64,000 bases of DNA from Streptomyces sp. S.PNR 29 (GTDB lineage: Bacteria; Actinomycetota; Actinomycetes; Streptomycetales; Streptomycetaceae), in assembly GCF_030386795.1 (NCBI RefSeq), contig NZ_JANUQM010000002.1, forward strand, positions 558,001 to 622,000, given 5' to 3'. This document shows, piece after piece, positions 55,386 to 64,000 of the stretch (its first letter is position 1; each line of letters opens with the position of its first letter). A model generated the notes under the pieces. That model was given only the letters and a program-made list of their open reading frames with translations. It searched no databases and had not been told where the DNA came from. The translations under genes and the position numbers were made by a program.

Positions 55386-56257
55386 TGGGCTTCTCCCTTG
55401 GTGCTGCTGGCGGTGCTCTGTGCCGCGTCGGCGGCTGCTTCGGCGGCTTCGACCTCGGCGGCTTCCGCTTCGCCGGGGTCGCCTTCGAAGGGTTCGCCGA
55501 GGTACGCGGCGATGACGCGTTCGTCGGCCTGTACGACGTCGGAGGTGCCTTCGACGAGTTTTTCGCCCTGGACGAGGACGGCGACGCGGTCGCTGAGGTT
55601 GAAGACGAAGCGCATGTCGTGCTCGATGAGGAGGACGGCGATGCCCTTGTCGCGGATGGCGAAGACCAGCTCCTCCGTCGCCCGCGTCTCCTGGGGGTTC
55701 ATGCCGGCCGTCGGCTCGTCCAGCAGCAGCAGTCCGGGCTCGCTCGCCAGTGCTCGCGCGATCTCCAGTTTGCGCTGTTCGCCGTAGGGGAGGTTGCGGG
55801 CCAGGTGGTCCCGCTTGTGGGCGAGGCCGATGAACTCCAGGAGTTCCATGGCCCGTTCTTCGCTCGCCTTTTCGGCCTTCTTGAAGCCGGGGCCGCGCAG
55901 GAGCGCCGACCACAGGCCTTCCTTGGTCCGGGTGTGGCGGCCGACGAGGACGTTCTCCAGCACGGTCATGTTGGCGAAGAGCCGGATGTTCTGGAACGTT
56001 CGGGCGATGCCCGCCTTGGTCACCAGGTGGGGTTTGGGCGGCAGAACGGTGCCCTTGTAGGAGACGGTGCCCTCGGTCGGGACGTACAGCCCGGTCAGGC
56101 AGTTGAAGAAGGTCGTCTTGCCTGCGCCGTTGGGGCCGATCAGCCCGACGATCTCGCCGGCGTTGACGGTGAAGTCGACCGAGCGGACGGCGGTGAGGCC
56201 GCCGAAGCGCATGGTGACGTTGCGGGCTTCGAGTACTGGTGTGGTCATGGTGCTCAC
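55382..56257 (-). CDS. livG: Branched-chain amino-acid ABC transporter ATPase LivG
   Basis: A 291-residue ABC ATPase with Walker A GPNGAGKTTFFN, signature LPYGEQRKLEIARAL, Walker B LLLLDEPTAGMNP and LLIEHDMRFVFNL. It carries a C-terminal tail of about 40 residues that is rich in Glu and Ala (GEAEAAEVEAAEAAADAAQ), beyond the usual LivG length. GTG 56257 overlaps the livM stop by GTGA and is taken as start; ATG 56248 is the alternative. Works with LivF. Confidence 0.93.
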   Translation of the reverse strand: MSTMTTPVLEARNVTMRFGGLTAVRSVDFTVNAGEIVGLIGPNGAGKTTFFNCLTGLYVPTEGTVSYKGTVLPPKPHLVTKAGIARTFQNIRLFANMTVLENVLVGRHTRTKEGLWSALLRGPGFKKAEKASEERAMELLEFIGLAHKRDHLARNLPYGEQRKLEIARALASEPGLLLLDEPTAGMNPQETRATEELVFAIRDKGIAVLLIEHDMRFVFNLSDRVAVLVQGEKLVEGTSDVVQADERVIAAYLGEPFEGDPGEAEAAEVEAAEAAADAAQSTASSTKGEAQ

Positions 56258-58074
56258 GCCCCCGTCTTGGTGACGGCCGGTGTGTCGGTCAGCGTCGTTT
56301 GTTCTGGTACGTCGAGTTGGCCGGTCTCGTGGAATTCGAGCTGGCGGCGGCGGTTGGCGATGATGCCCTCGGGACGGAAGCGCATCAGCAGGATGAGGGC
56401 GATGCCGAACGCGAGCAGCGACTTGTCCTGGAGGAAGACGAGCTTCTCGGGGAGCAGGTAGAGCAGCGCCGCGCCGAGGAGCGGGCCGGCGACGGTGCCC
56501 ATGCCGCCGAGGACGACCGCGGCGAGCAGGAACGCGGAGTTGGGCGGGGTCGATCCGGCGAACTGGTACGGGGTGGGGACGACGCTGTAGGTGACGTGGG
56601 CGCTGACGGTGCCGGCGAGGCCGGCGAGGGCGGCGCCGAGGGCGAAGGCGATGAGTTTGACGTTGAAGCCGTTGATGCCCATGGCGGTGGCGGCGGTTTC
56701 GTCTTCGCGGATGGCGATCCAGGAGCGGCCGATGCGGGAGTCGGCGGCGCGGGTGTAGACCAGGACCACGATCGCCATGATGAGGACCATCAGCAGGTAG
56801 TAGTTGGCGAAGCGGCCGAGGGTGAATCCGGCGATGTCGTGGGATTCCCCGAAGTTGAAGCCGAAGAAGTTCAGGTCGGGGATGGCGGCGATGCCGTTGG
56901 GGCCGTTGGTGACGTCGGGGCCGGATTCGCCGTCCATGTTGTTGACGGCGATGCGGAAGATCTCTCCGAAGCCGAGGGTGACGATGGCGAGGTAGTCGCC
57001 GCGCAGTCGCAGGGTGGGGGCGCCGATGAGGACGCCGAAGACCAGGGAGGCGGCGGCGCCGGCGAGGGCGGAGGCCCAGAAGGGGAACTGGACGCCGGAG
57101 ACGGTGGAGAACTCGGAGCCGGAGACGAGGGCGGCGGTGTAGGCGCCGACGCCGAGGAAGGCGACGTATCCGAGGTCGAGGAGTCCGGCGAGGCCGACGA
57201 CGATGTTGAGGCCGAGGGCGACGGTTCCGAAGATCAGGACGTTGACGCCGATGTTGGCGTAGTGGTCGTTGGTCTGGGTGAAGGGGAAGATGATGGCGGC
57301 GGCGAAGCCCATGGCGAGGGTGAAGCTGCGGTTGCCGGCGACCAGGTGGGAGAACCGGTCGAGGAGGCCGGCGGTGTGCAGGGCCCAGACGGCGAAGACG
57401 ACGACGATGAGGTAGCCGACGAAGAGTTGGCCGTATTCGGTGTCGATGCCGTAGGTGAAGACGCCGAGGCCGACGAGGGTGACGGCGGTGATGATGGCCC
57501 GCTGGAGCCAGCCGGCGGTGGGCTCGGGTGCGGGGACGCGGTCGGGTTTGGCGATGTATGCCTTGAGGGCTTCCTTGGTGTTCTCGGCTCCGCTGTTCTC
57601 CTGTGGGAGGGCGAAGGCGCCGAGGACGGGCAGGAGGGAGGCGAGGGCGGCGATCCAGCCGCCGGGTTCGAGGTTGACGAGCCCGCCGAGTTCGACGCTG
57701 ATGGCGATGATGGTGAACCAGGTGACGCCGAAGCCGCCGAGGGCGTTGAGGGCGAGGGGGGCGTTGTTGCGGGCGGGCAGGAGCCAGCCGAGGCCGCGGA
57801 CGCCGTAGGAGGCGAGGGCGAACAGGGCGGTGAGGACTCCGGCGGTGAAGGTGAGCCACTGCAGGCCGCCGGGGTAGCCGTAGACGGTGAGGTCGCCGGG
57901 GAATTCGGCGGTCCAGGTCCAGGCGAGGAAGGCGGAGGCTGCGGTGGCGATGCCGCCGGTCAGGAGCAGGGCGCGGGCGGCTGCGGCGGGCAGCGGGATG
58001 AGGCCCTTGGGGGCGGGCGCGGGTGCGGGCTGCGCCGCGGGGGTCTTCTTGGTCGTCTCGGTCATGGTGATCAC
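56254..58074 (-). CDS. livM: Branched-chain amino-acid ABC transporter permease LivM with N-terminal membrane extension
   Basis: A 606-residue permease. The LivM domain begins near residue 210 and includes NVLIFGTVALGLNIVVGLAGLLDLGYVAFLGVGAYTAAL and APTLRLRGDYLAIVTLGFGEIFRI with the cytosolic EAA-like loop. The first 200 residues are extra: an Ala/Pro-rich lead then four or so membrane helices (SAFLAWTW, LTALFALASYGV, ALNALGGFGVTWFTIIAI and others), a feature of streptomycete LivM. GTG 58074 overlaps livH by GTGA; ATG 58065 is an alternative. Confidence 0.93.
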   Translation of the reverse strand: MITMTETTKKTPAAQPAPAPAPKGLIPLPAAAARALLLTGGIATAASAFLAWTWTAEFPGDLTVYGYPGGLQWLTFTAGVLTALFALASYGVRGLGWLLPARNNAPLALNALGGFGVTWFTIIAISVELGGLVNLEPGGWIAALASLLPVLGAFALPQENSGAENTKEALKAYIAKPDRVPAPEPTAGWLQRAIITAVTLVGLGVFTYGIDTEYGQLFVGYLIVVVFAVWALHTAGLLDRFSHLVAGNRSFTLAMGFAAAIIFPFTQTNDHYANIGVNVLIFGTVALGLNIVVGLAGLLDLGYVAFLGVGAYTAALVSGSEFSTVSGVQFPFWASALAGAAASLVFGVLIGAPTLRLRGDYLAIVTLGFGEIFRIAVNNMDGESGPDVTNGPNGIAAIPDLNFFGFNFGESHDIAGFTLGRFANYYLLMVLIMAIVVLVYTRAADSRIGRSWIAIREDETAATAMGINGFNVKLIAFALGAALAGLAGTVSAHVTYSVVPTPYQFAGSTPPNSAFLLAAVVLGGMGTVAGPLLGAALLYLLPEKLVFLQDKSLLAFGIALILLMRFRPEGIIANRRRQLEFHETGQLDVPEQTTLTDTPAVTKTGA

Positions 58075-59000
58075 GCCCTGTCCGCGACGCGCTCGCCGAG
58101 CAGGCCCTGGGGCCTGAACAGGAGCACGAGGATGAGGAGGCAGAAGGCCCAGACGTTGGCCCAGCTCTGGCCGCCGAGCTGATCCATGCCGGGGATCTCG
58201 TCGATGTAGGCGGAGGCGAGGGTTTCGGCGATGCCGAGGACGATGCCGCCGAGCATGGCGCCGTAGATGTTGCCGATGCCGCCGAGGACGGCTGCGGTGA
58301 AGGCCTTGAGGCCCATGAGGAAGCCCATGCGGTAGTCGACGTTGCCGTACTTGAGGCCGTAGGCGACGGCGGCGACGGCGGCGAAGAAGCCGCCGATGGC
58401 GAAGGCGATGACGATGATGCGGTTGGTGTCGATGCCCATGAGCTGTGCGGTGTCGGGGTCCTGCGCGGTGGCCTGCATGGCGCGGCCGGTGCGGCTGCGG
58501 CGGACGAAGAGCGCGAGGGCGGTCATGCAGACGATCGCGGCGAGGATGAGGAAGATGTCGGCGTCCTTGATGGTGATGGAGCCGAGGTCGTGGGTGGCGT
58601 CGAGGCCGGGGAAGGCGCGGGCCTTGTCGGCGCCGGGGTAGAAGTTGCGCACGACCTCCTGGAGGGCGAGGGAGAGGCCGATGGCGGTGATGAGGGGGGC
58701 GAGCCGTGGTGCTTGTCGCAGTGGCCGGTAGGCGAATCGTTCCGCTCCTACGGCGACGAGGATGGCGACGATGCCGCCGCCGACCAGCATCAGCGGGACG
58801 GCTACGGCCATCGAGGTGCCGTCGGGCAGGACGTAGAAGTAGACCGTGAGTGCGCCGAAGGCGCCGGTCATGAAGATCTCGCCGTGGGCGAAGTTGATGA
58901 GCTGGACGATGCCGTACACCATCGTGTAGCCGATGGCGATCAGCCCGTACATCGAGCCTAGGAGCAGCCCGTTGGCCAGCTGCTGCGGCAGGGTGTTCAC
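58071..59000 (-). CDS. livH: Branched-chain amino-acid ABC transporter permease LivH
   Basis: A 309-residue permease with about eight membrane helices: LPQQLANGLLLGSMYGLIAIGYTMVYGIVQLINFAHG at the start, ATAQDPDTAQLMGIDTNRIIV (EAA-type coupling loop) and AVLGGIGNIYGAMLGGIVLGIAETL. It forms the channel with LivM. A stem-loop lies between it and the binding-protein gene upstream. GTG 59000; the ribosome site is weak (GGCCATGCGGTG region). Confidence 0.95.
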   Translation of the reverse strand: MNTLPQQLANGLLLGSMYGLIAIGYTMVYGIVQLINFAHGEIFMTGAFGALTVYFYVLPDGTSMAVAVPLMLVGGGIVAILVAVGAERFAYRPLRQAPRLAPLITAIGLSLALQEVVRNFYPGADKARAFPGLDATHDLGSITIKDADIFLILAAIVCMTALALFVRRSRTGRAMQATAQDPDTAQLMGIDTNRIIVIAFAIGGFFAAVAAVAYGLKYGNVDYRMGFLMGLKAFTAAVLGGIGNIYGAMLGGIVLGIAETLASAYIDEIPGMDQLGGQSWANVWAFCLLILVLLFRPQGLLGERVADRA

Positions 59001-59117
59001 CGCATGGCCTCCATGTCGCTGGTGGTCGTGTGCGCTTCTCGCGTGCGGTGTCTGGTGGGCACGGTCGAAGCGCGCGGTCTGGTGTGCACGGTCATGTGCG
59101 GGGGTCCGGGTGTGAGA

Positions 59118-59157
59118 ACGGGCCGCGCGGTCGGGGTCCTCCTTCCGCGCGGCCCGT
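59118..59157. terminator. Stem-loop between the binding-protein gene and livH
   Basis: ACGGGCCGCGCGG (59118-59130) is exactly complementary to 59145-59157. It is the first structure after the binding-protein stop. Such a stem commonly lets some transcription read on into permease genes at a lower level, fitting the need for more binding protein. Confidence 0.8.
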
Positions 59158-59180
59158 GGTGCGCCGTTGTGGGGGCCGGA

Positions 59181-60425
59181 TCAGCCGAGGTCGGCGGTGC
59201 CGGTGTCGACTGCCTTCCAGGCGCCCTTCTCGACCTGGTAGACCGTCAGCTGCTTGTTGGTGGTGTCGCCGTACTGGTCGAAGGAGACCTTGCCGGTGAT
59301 GCCTTCGAAGTCGGACTTCTGGACGGCGTCGACGATCTTGGAGCGCAGGTCCTTGACGTCGGTGGGCAGCTTGCCGCCGTTGGCGTCCTTGACTGCCTTG
59401 ACGGCCTTGATGATGGCGGTCGCGGCGTCGTAGGAGTAGGCGCCGTAGGCGCCGTAGTCGCCCTTGTAGCCCTTGTCCTTGTAGGTCTGGATGAACTGCT
59501 TGGCGGCGGGCAGGGTGTCGGCGGGGACACCGATGGCCGTGGCGAGGTCGCCCTCGGAGGCCTTGCCGGCGGTCTCGATGTAGGTGGAGGCGAACATGCC
59601 GTCGCCGCCGAAGAGCGGGATCTTGACGCCGTTGTCCTTGAGCTGCTTGGTGATCAGCGAGGACTCGTCGTACTGGCCGCCGTAGTAGAGCAGGTCGGCG
59701 CCGGAGTTCTTGATCTTGGTGACGAGGGAGCCGAAGTCCTTGTCGCCGGTGTTGACGTGGTCGGTCGCGACGACCTTGCCGCCGAGCTTCTTGAACTGCT
59801 CGTTGAAGATCTTCGCCAGGCCCGCGCCGTAGGTCTGCTTGTCGTCGACGACGAAGGCCTTCTTCTTCTTGAGGCCGTTGTAGGCGTACTGGGCGGCGAA
59901 GCTGCCCTGCAGTTCGTCGGTGGTGGCGGTGCGGAAGTACGTCTTGTACGGCCGCTTCTTGTCCGTCTGCCAGTTCTTGCCCTGGGTCAGCTCGGGGGCG
60001 GTGTTCGAGGGGGAGATCTGGACCATGTTGGCGGAGGCGAACACCTGCTGCATGGTCTGGGCGACGCCGGAGTTGAGCGGGCCGACGGCGCCGACGACGG
60101 TGTCGTCGCCGGTCAGGCTGGTGGCGTTGGACTGGCCGGTGGCCGGCTGCGCCTTGTCGTCCAGGGCCTTGAGCTTGAACTTCACGCCGGGGACCCAGTT
60201 GTTCTTGTTGGCGTCGTCGACGGCGATCTGGGCGCCGTACTGGATGCCGAGGCCGGTGGTGGAGTTCTCACCGGACAGGGGGGCGTCGACGCCGATGGTC
60301 AGGGTGGTGCCGTCCCCGCCGTCTCCGCTCTTGTCACCGCTGTCGTCTCGGGAGCCGCAGGCGGTGAGTGTCAGAGCTCCGGTCGCAAGAACGGAGGTAA
60401 GGATCACCAGGGAACGCTGTCGCAC
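59181..60425 (-). CDS. Branched-chain amino-acid ABC transporter substrate-binding lipoprotein
   Basis: A 414-residue exported binding protein of the LivJ/LivK type. The signal ends with the lipobox LTAC (Cys23), so it should be acylated by Lgt and held on the membrane outer face. The mature part begins with a Gly/Asp-rich linker, followed by TLTIGVDAPLSGENS and PYKTYFRTATTDELQG. GTG 60425 has AAAGGA eight bases ahead. First gene of the liv operon. Confidence 0.94.
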   Translation of the reverse strand: MRQRSLVILTSVLATGALTLTACGSRDDSGDKSGDGGDGTTLTIGVDAPLSGENSTTGLGIQYGAQIAVDDANKNNWVPGVKFKLKALDDKAQPATGQSNATSLTGDDTVVGAVGPLNSGVAQTMQQVFASANMVQISPSNTAPELTQGKNWQTDKKRPYKTYFRTATTDELQGSFAAQYAYNGLKKKKAFVVDDKQTYGAGLAKIFNEQFKKLGGKVVATDHVNTGDKDFGSLVTKIKNSGADLLYYGGQYDESSLITKQLKDNGVKIPLFGGDGMFASTYIETAGKASEGDLATAIGVPADTLPAAKQFIQTYKDKGYKGDYGAYGAYSYDAATAIIKAVKAVKDANGGKLPTDVKDLRSKIVDAVQKSDFEGITGKVSFDQYGDTTNKQLTVYQVEKGAWKAVDTGTADLG

Positions 60426-60919
60426 AATCAGTCCTTTCCGCAGGCACGTCGGCCCCGGTGGAGATCGACGGGTGCCGCGCTGGTACCGAACTCCCGATGG
60501 AGCGGTGACTGGCCGTGACTCTAAGCCCGGTCTGCGGGCGGCGGCAGCGGCGCGAGCTGGCTTGTGACGTTCTTGTTATGACGTGATGGAGGGCGCGCTG
60601 AGGCGAAGGGGCCTCTCGGCCGGTTTGGCTGAATTTATCCGTGGTCCGCATCGTGAGAACCCGCACTTCCGCTTGGCCGTGGCCCTGGTCCGGGGCTTGC
60701 GGCGCGGCAGGCGCCGTGAAGGAGGCCGGAAATCACCCCGGGGTGGGGTGGCGCGGGAGAGGGAACCGCGGTGCCGCATTGCGCATGTGTTACGGAGCGT
60801 TACGCCAAGAAAGGGCAGGTCCGCATTCAGGGATGGATCGGAACAGTCGGAAATGGCTGTCTTCATGGTGGTTTTCCGACTTGGTCCGACTCGTGCGCTG
60901 TGTGCCGGTTCGGATGACG
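60426..60919. other. Promoter region of the liv operon, no gene recognised
   Basis: This stretch must contain the liv operon promoter (reverse strand). No frame has convincing coding character. A short repeated GTTACGGAGCGTTACG is at about 60788-60804. No confident -10/-35 or GlnR box was found. Confidence 0.6.
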
Positions 60920-60951
60920 GGACCCGCCGCCCGGTGGTGGGCGGCGGGTCC
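60920..60951 (-). terminator. Terminator of the secreted protease gene
   Basis: GGACCCGCCGCCC (60920-60932) pairs exactly with GGGCGGCGGGTCC (60939-60951), with a GGTGGT loop. It begins 24 bases downstream of the protease stop on the reverse strand. Confidence 0.8.
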
Positions 60952-60974
60952 GGTCGTCGGGCGGTGGCGCGGGC

Positions 60975-61847
60975 CTATGGGAGGTTCACGAAAGGCGAGA
61001 GGAAGGCGCGGGCGCCGGGGGTGTCGAGGCGGTACGTCACGTTGGTCGCGTAGCAGGGGGTGTCGCCGGTGATGGTGGTGGCGGCCAGGACGTTCCTGCC
61101 GCCGATCACCGCGAAGTTGGGGCCGCCGGAGTCGCCGTAGCATGCGCCGCCGTTGCCCTGGGGGGCGGTCATGGCCAGGCGGACCCAGGAGTCGTTGAGG
61201 GCGTCGAAGGTGACGGGCGCCTTCATGCGGACGCCGCCGCCGGGGTGGGTCTGGCCGCCGGGCCCGTTGGCGGCCTCCTGGGTGCCGTATCCGGCGACGA
61301 GCCAGTCGGTGGCGTTCAGGCCTTGCGGGCCGAGTTTGCCGAGCTGGTTCGCGGTGGGGAGGGTAGCCGGGGTGAAGCTCCAGCGGGCCTTGACCTTGGC
61401 TGCGGGCAGTTCGATCACGGCGATGTCGTGGGTGTCGGAGGCGGGGCCCGGGTAGCCGGGGTGGGTGTGGGCGGTGCCCTGGACGGCGACGGCGTTCGCC
61501 TGCGCGGCCGGGTCGCCCGGGTACTTCTTCGCGGCGGCGTCGAGTCCCGCCTGCACGTCCTGGTCGAGCGAGACGTAGAACCGCACGTTGTCGGGCCAGT
61601 CGGTGGTGCAGTGCGCGGCGGTCAGGAAGGTGTCCGCGTCGATCATGGTGCCGGAGCAGACCCAGTCGACCCGGTCCGGGGTCGCGGGGTTGTCGTCGTT
61701 GTCCCAGGTGGCCACGAGCGCGCCGACCTCGGTGCGTTCGGGCGCGGGTGTCGCGTTGTACGAGTTGATCGCGGAGGACGGCAGTGCGGTGGTGAGCACG
61801 GCCGCGCAGGCTGCGGCGGTGACGGCGAAGACGCGTGGGACGGTCAA
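60975..61847 (-). CDS. Secreted trypsin-like serine protease (S1)
   Basis: A 290-residue chymotrypsin-fold protease. Residues 1-26 are a Sec signal (VFAVTAAACAAVLTTALPSSA). The triad is His79 (TAAHC), Asp141 (HDIAVIEL) and Ser240 (YGDSGGP). Cysteines near His and Ser allow the usual disulfides. The start appears to be the rare codon TTG at 61847, supported by AGAAGGG seven bases ahead. I see no ATG or GTG that would keep the signal peptide. Expressed alone on the reverse strand, with its own terminator. Confidence 0.88.
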   Translation of the reverse strand: MTVPRVFAVTAAACAAVLTTALPSSAINSYNATPAPERTEVGALVATWDNDDNPATPDRVDWVCSGTMIDADTFLTAAHCTTDWPDNVRFYVSLDQDVQAGLDAAAKKYPGDPAAQANAVAVQGTAHTHPGYPGPASDTHDIAVIELPAAKVKARWSFTPATLPTANQLGKLGPQGLNATDWLVAGYGTQEAANGPGGQTHPGGGVRMKAPVTFDALNDSWVRLAMTAPQGNGGACYGDSGGPNFAVIGGRNVLAATTITGDTPCYATNVTYRLDTPGARAFLSPFVNLP

Positions 61848-62013
61848 GAGAAACCCTTCTACGGGTGGGACGGGCGTTCTCCTGTGGGGGGTTGAGCAGC
61901 GTCAGTGAAGCGCGCGGGGGCGGCCGCGACAAGAGCGCGCCCGCCCCGCCAGGGTTTTCCCTACGTCCTCGGCGCGGCCGGTCCTCGGTGCGCGTGGTGC
62001 TCGGCGTCCCTGC

Positions 62014-62502
62014 TCAGTTCGCCTCGCGGATGTGCTCCGCGTCGCCGGGCTTCGCGTCGCGCAGCAGGCAGGTCAGCCTTGCGGTGCACACGCGTCTGCC
62101 CGCCTCGTCGCTGATCGTTATCTCGTACGTCGCCATGGTGCGGCCCCGGTGCACGGGTGTGGCCACACCGGTGACGAGTCCGGAGCGGACCCCGCGGTGG
62201 TGGGTGCAGTTGAGGTCGACGCCGACGGCGATCTTGGAGCTGCCGCCGTGCAGCATCGAGCCGACCGAGCCGAGCGTCTCGGCCAGTACGGCGGAGGCCC
62301 CGCCGTGCAGCAGGCCGTACGGCTGGGTGTTGCCCTCCACCGGCATGGTCCCGACGACGCGCTCCGCCGAGGCCTCCGTGATCTGTACGCCCATGCGGGT
62401 CCCGAGGTGGCCCGCGGAGAACAGAGCCGGCAGGTCGACGCCGAGTGAGGCGTACTCGTCGATGACCTCTTGCGGGAACGTCACATGTTGCTGTTCGCCC
62501 AT
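62014..62502 (-). CDS. PaaI/hotdog-fold acyl-CoA thioesterase
   Basis: A 162-residue hotdog-fold protein of the PaaI/YdiI type: GTRMGVQITEASAERVVGTMPV, the catalytic-loop sequence YGLLHGGASAVLAETLGS and DLNCTHHRGV. It would hydrolyse an acyl-CoA (perhaps phenylacetyl- or hydroxybenzoyl-type) in the cytosol. ATG 62502. A palindrome CTGAGC-AAAC-GCTCAG (62547-62562) sits 45 bases upstream, overlapping the end of the molybdoenzyme gene; it may be an operator. Confidence 0.86.
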   Translation of the reverse strand: MGEQQHVTFPQEVIDEYASLGVDLPALFSAGHLGTRMGVQITEASAERVVGTMPVEGNTQPYGLLHGGASAVLAETLGSVGSMLHGGSSKIAVGVDLNCTHHRGVRSGLVTGVATPVHRGRTMATYEITISDEAGRRVCTARLTCLLRDAKPGDAEHIREAN

Positions 62503-62546
62503 GGGGCCCGGCTCCGTTCGTCGTGGTCGGTGCGGCTGCCTGTTGG

Positions 62547-62558
62547 CTGAGCAAACGC

Positions 62559-62562
<4 letters not shown>
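62547..62562. promoter_or_regulatory. 16-base palindrome upstream of the thioesterase gene
   Basis: CTGAGC and GCTCAG flank AAAC. It contains the stop codon of the molybdoenzyme gene and has the size of a TetR-type operator. It might alternatively be a weak hairpin at the gene end. No regulator is adjacent in the window. Confidence 0.35.

Positions 62563-64000
<1,438 letters not shown>

Noticed and set aside
60560..60600. GTCATAACAAGAACGTCAC (reverse strand) considered as a GlnR box
   Set aside because: The spacing of GTnAC and GAAAC half-sites does not fit the GlnR consensus.
60583..61053. Forward 156-codon frame upstream of the liv operon
   Set aside because: Arg-rich composition, no ribosome site, no domain, and it runs over the protease terminator and the end of the protease gene.

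Overview
The window looks like a high-GC actinobacterial chromosome, almost certainly Streptomyces. Third codon positions are almost all G or C. GTG starts and 4-base ATGA/GTGA gene overlaps are common. Several blocks (trpC-trpM-trpB-trpA-lgt; gltB-gltD; pyk-tRNA-ANTAR regulator-liv) are familiar Streptomyces core gene order. No rRNA, CRISPR array, insertion sequence or prophage is visible. One tRNA, Leu(CAA), is present. Names and functions come from reading the translations and recalled family motifs; no database search was run.

Layout. (1) 1-5.4 kb, forward: trpC, the small gene trpM, trpB, trpA and a strong terminator, then a membrane-anchored DsbA-like thioredoxin and lgt. (2) 5.4-12.6 kb, reverse: a tightly overlapped six-gene operon of four ADP-ribosylglycohydrolase paralogues, a CaiB-type CoA-transferase and a CitE/HpcH-type lyase; one paralogue appears to have lost its metal-binding motifs. 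(3) 12.8-20 kb, forward: a VIT-family metal transporter and the two glutamate synthase subunits. (4) 20.1-27.9 kb, reverse: a rhomboid protease, a GH46 chitosanase, a very large caspase plus HSP90-type ATPase protein, a small Cys/His protein and a three-helix membrane protein. The large protein and the rhomboid are each interrupted by a single extra base. (5) 28-30.6 kb, forward: a TerF-like VWA protein and a stand-alone cytochrome bc1 b subunit.

(6) 30.5-40.5 kb: a steroid C/D-ring (HIP) degradation cluster resembling the KstR2 regulon of mycobacteria and rhodococci. It has two acyl-CoA dehydrogenases, ipdF, kstR2, fadA6, ipdC, ipdB, ipdA, echA20 and two further SDRs. Two matching palindromes in the divergent promoters fit the KstR2 motif. 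fadD3 is not here. (7) 40.5-53 kb: an HExxH metalloprotein, chorismate mutase, pepN, an NmrA-like oxidoreductase, a PLP decarboxylase/N-monooxygenase pair resembling DesA/DesB, a Tat-exported 5'-nucleotidase, a SIMPL protein and pyruvate kinase. (8) 52.9-60.4 kb: a free-standing HTH-LAGLIDADG protein beside tRNA-Leu, an ANTAR response regulator, and the complete branched-chain amino-acid ABC transporter (livF, G, M, H and the binding lipoprotein). (9) 60.9-64 kb, reverse: a secreted trypsin-like protease, a PaaI-type thioesterase and the C-terminal part of a formate-dehydrogenase-like molybdoenzyme cut by the window edge.

The regions most worth a second look are the caspase/HSP90 operon, the ADP-ribosylglycohydrolase array and the KstR2-type cluster.
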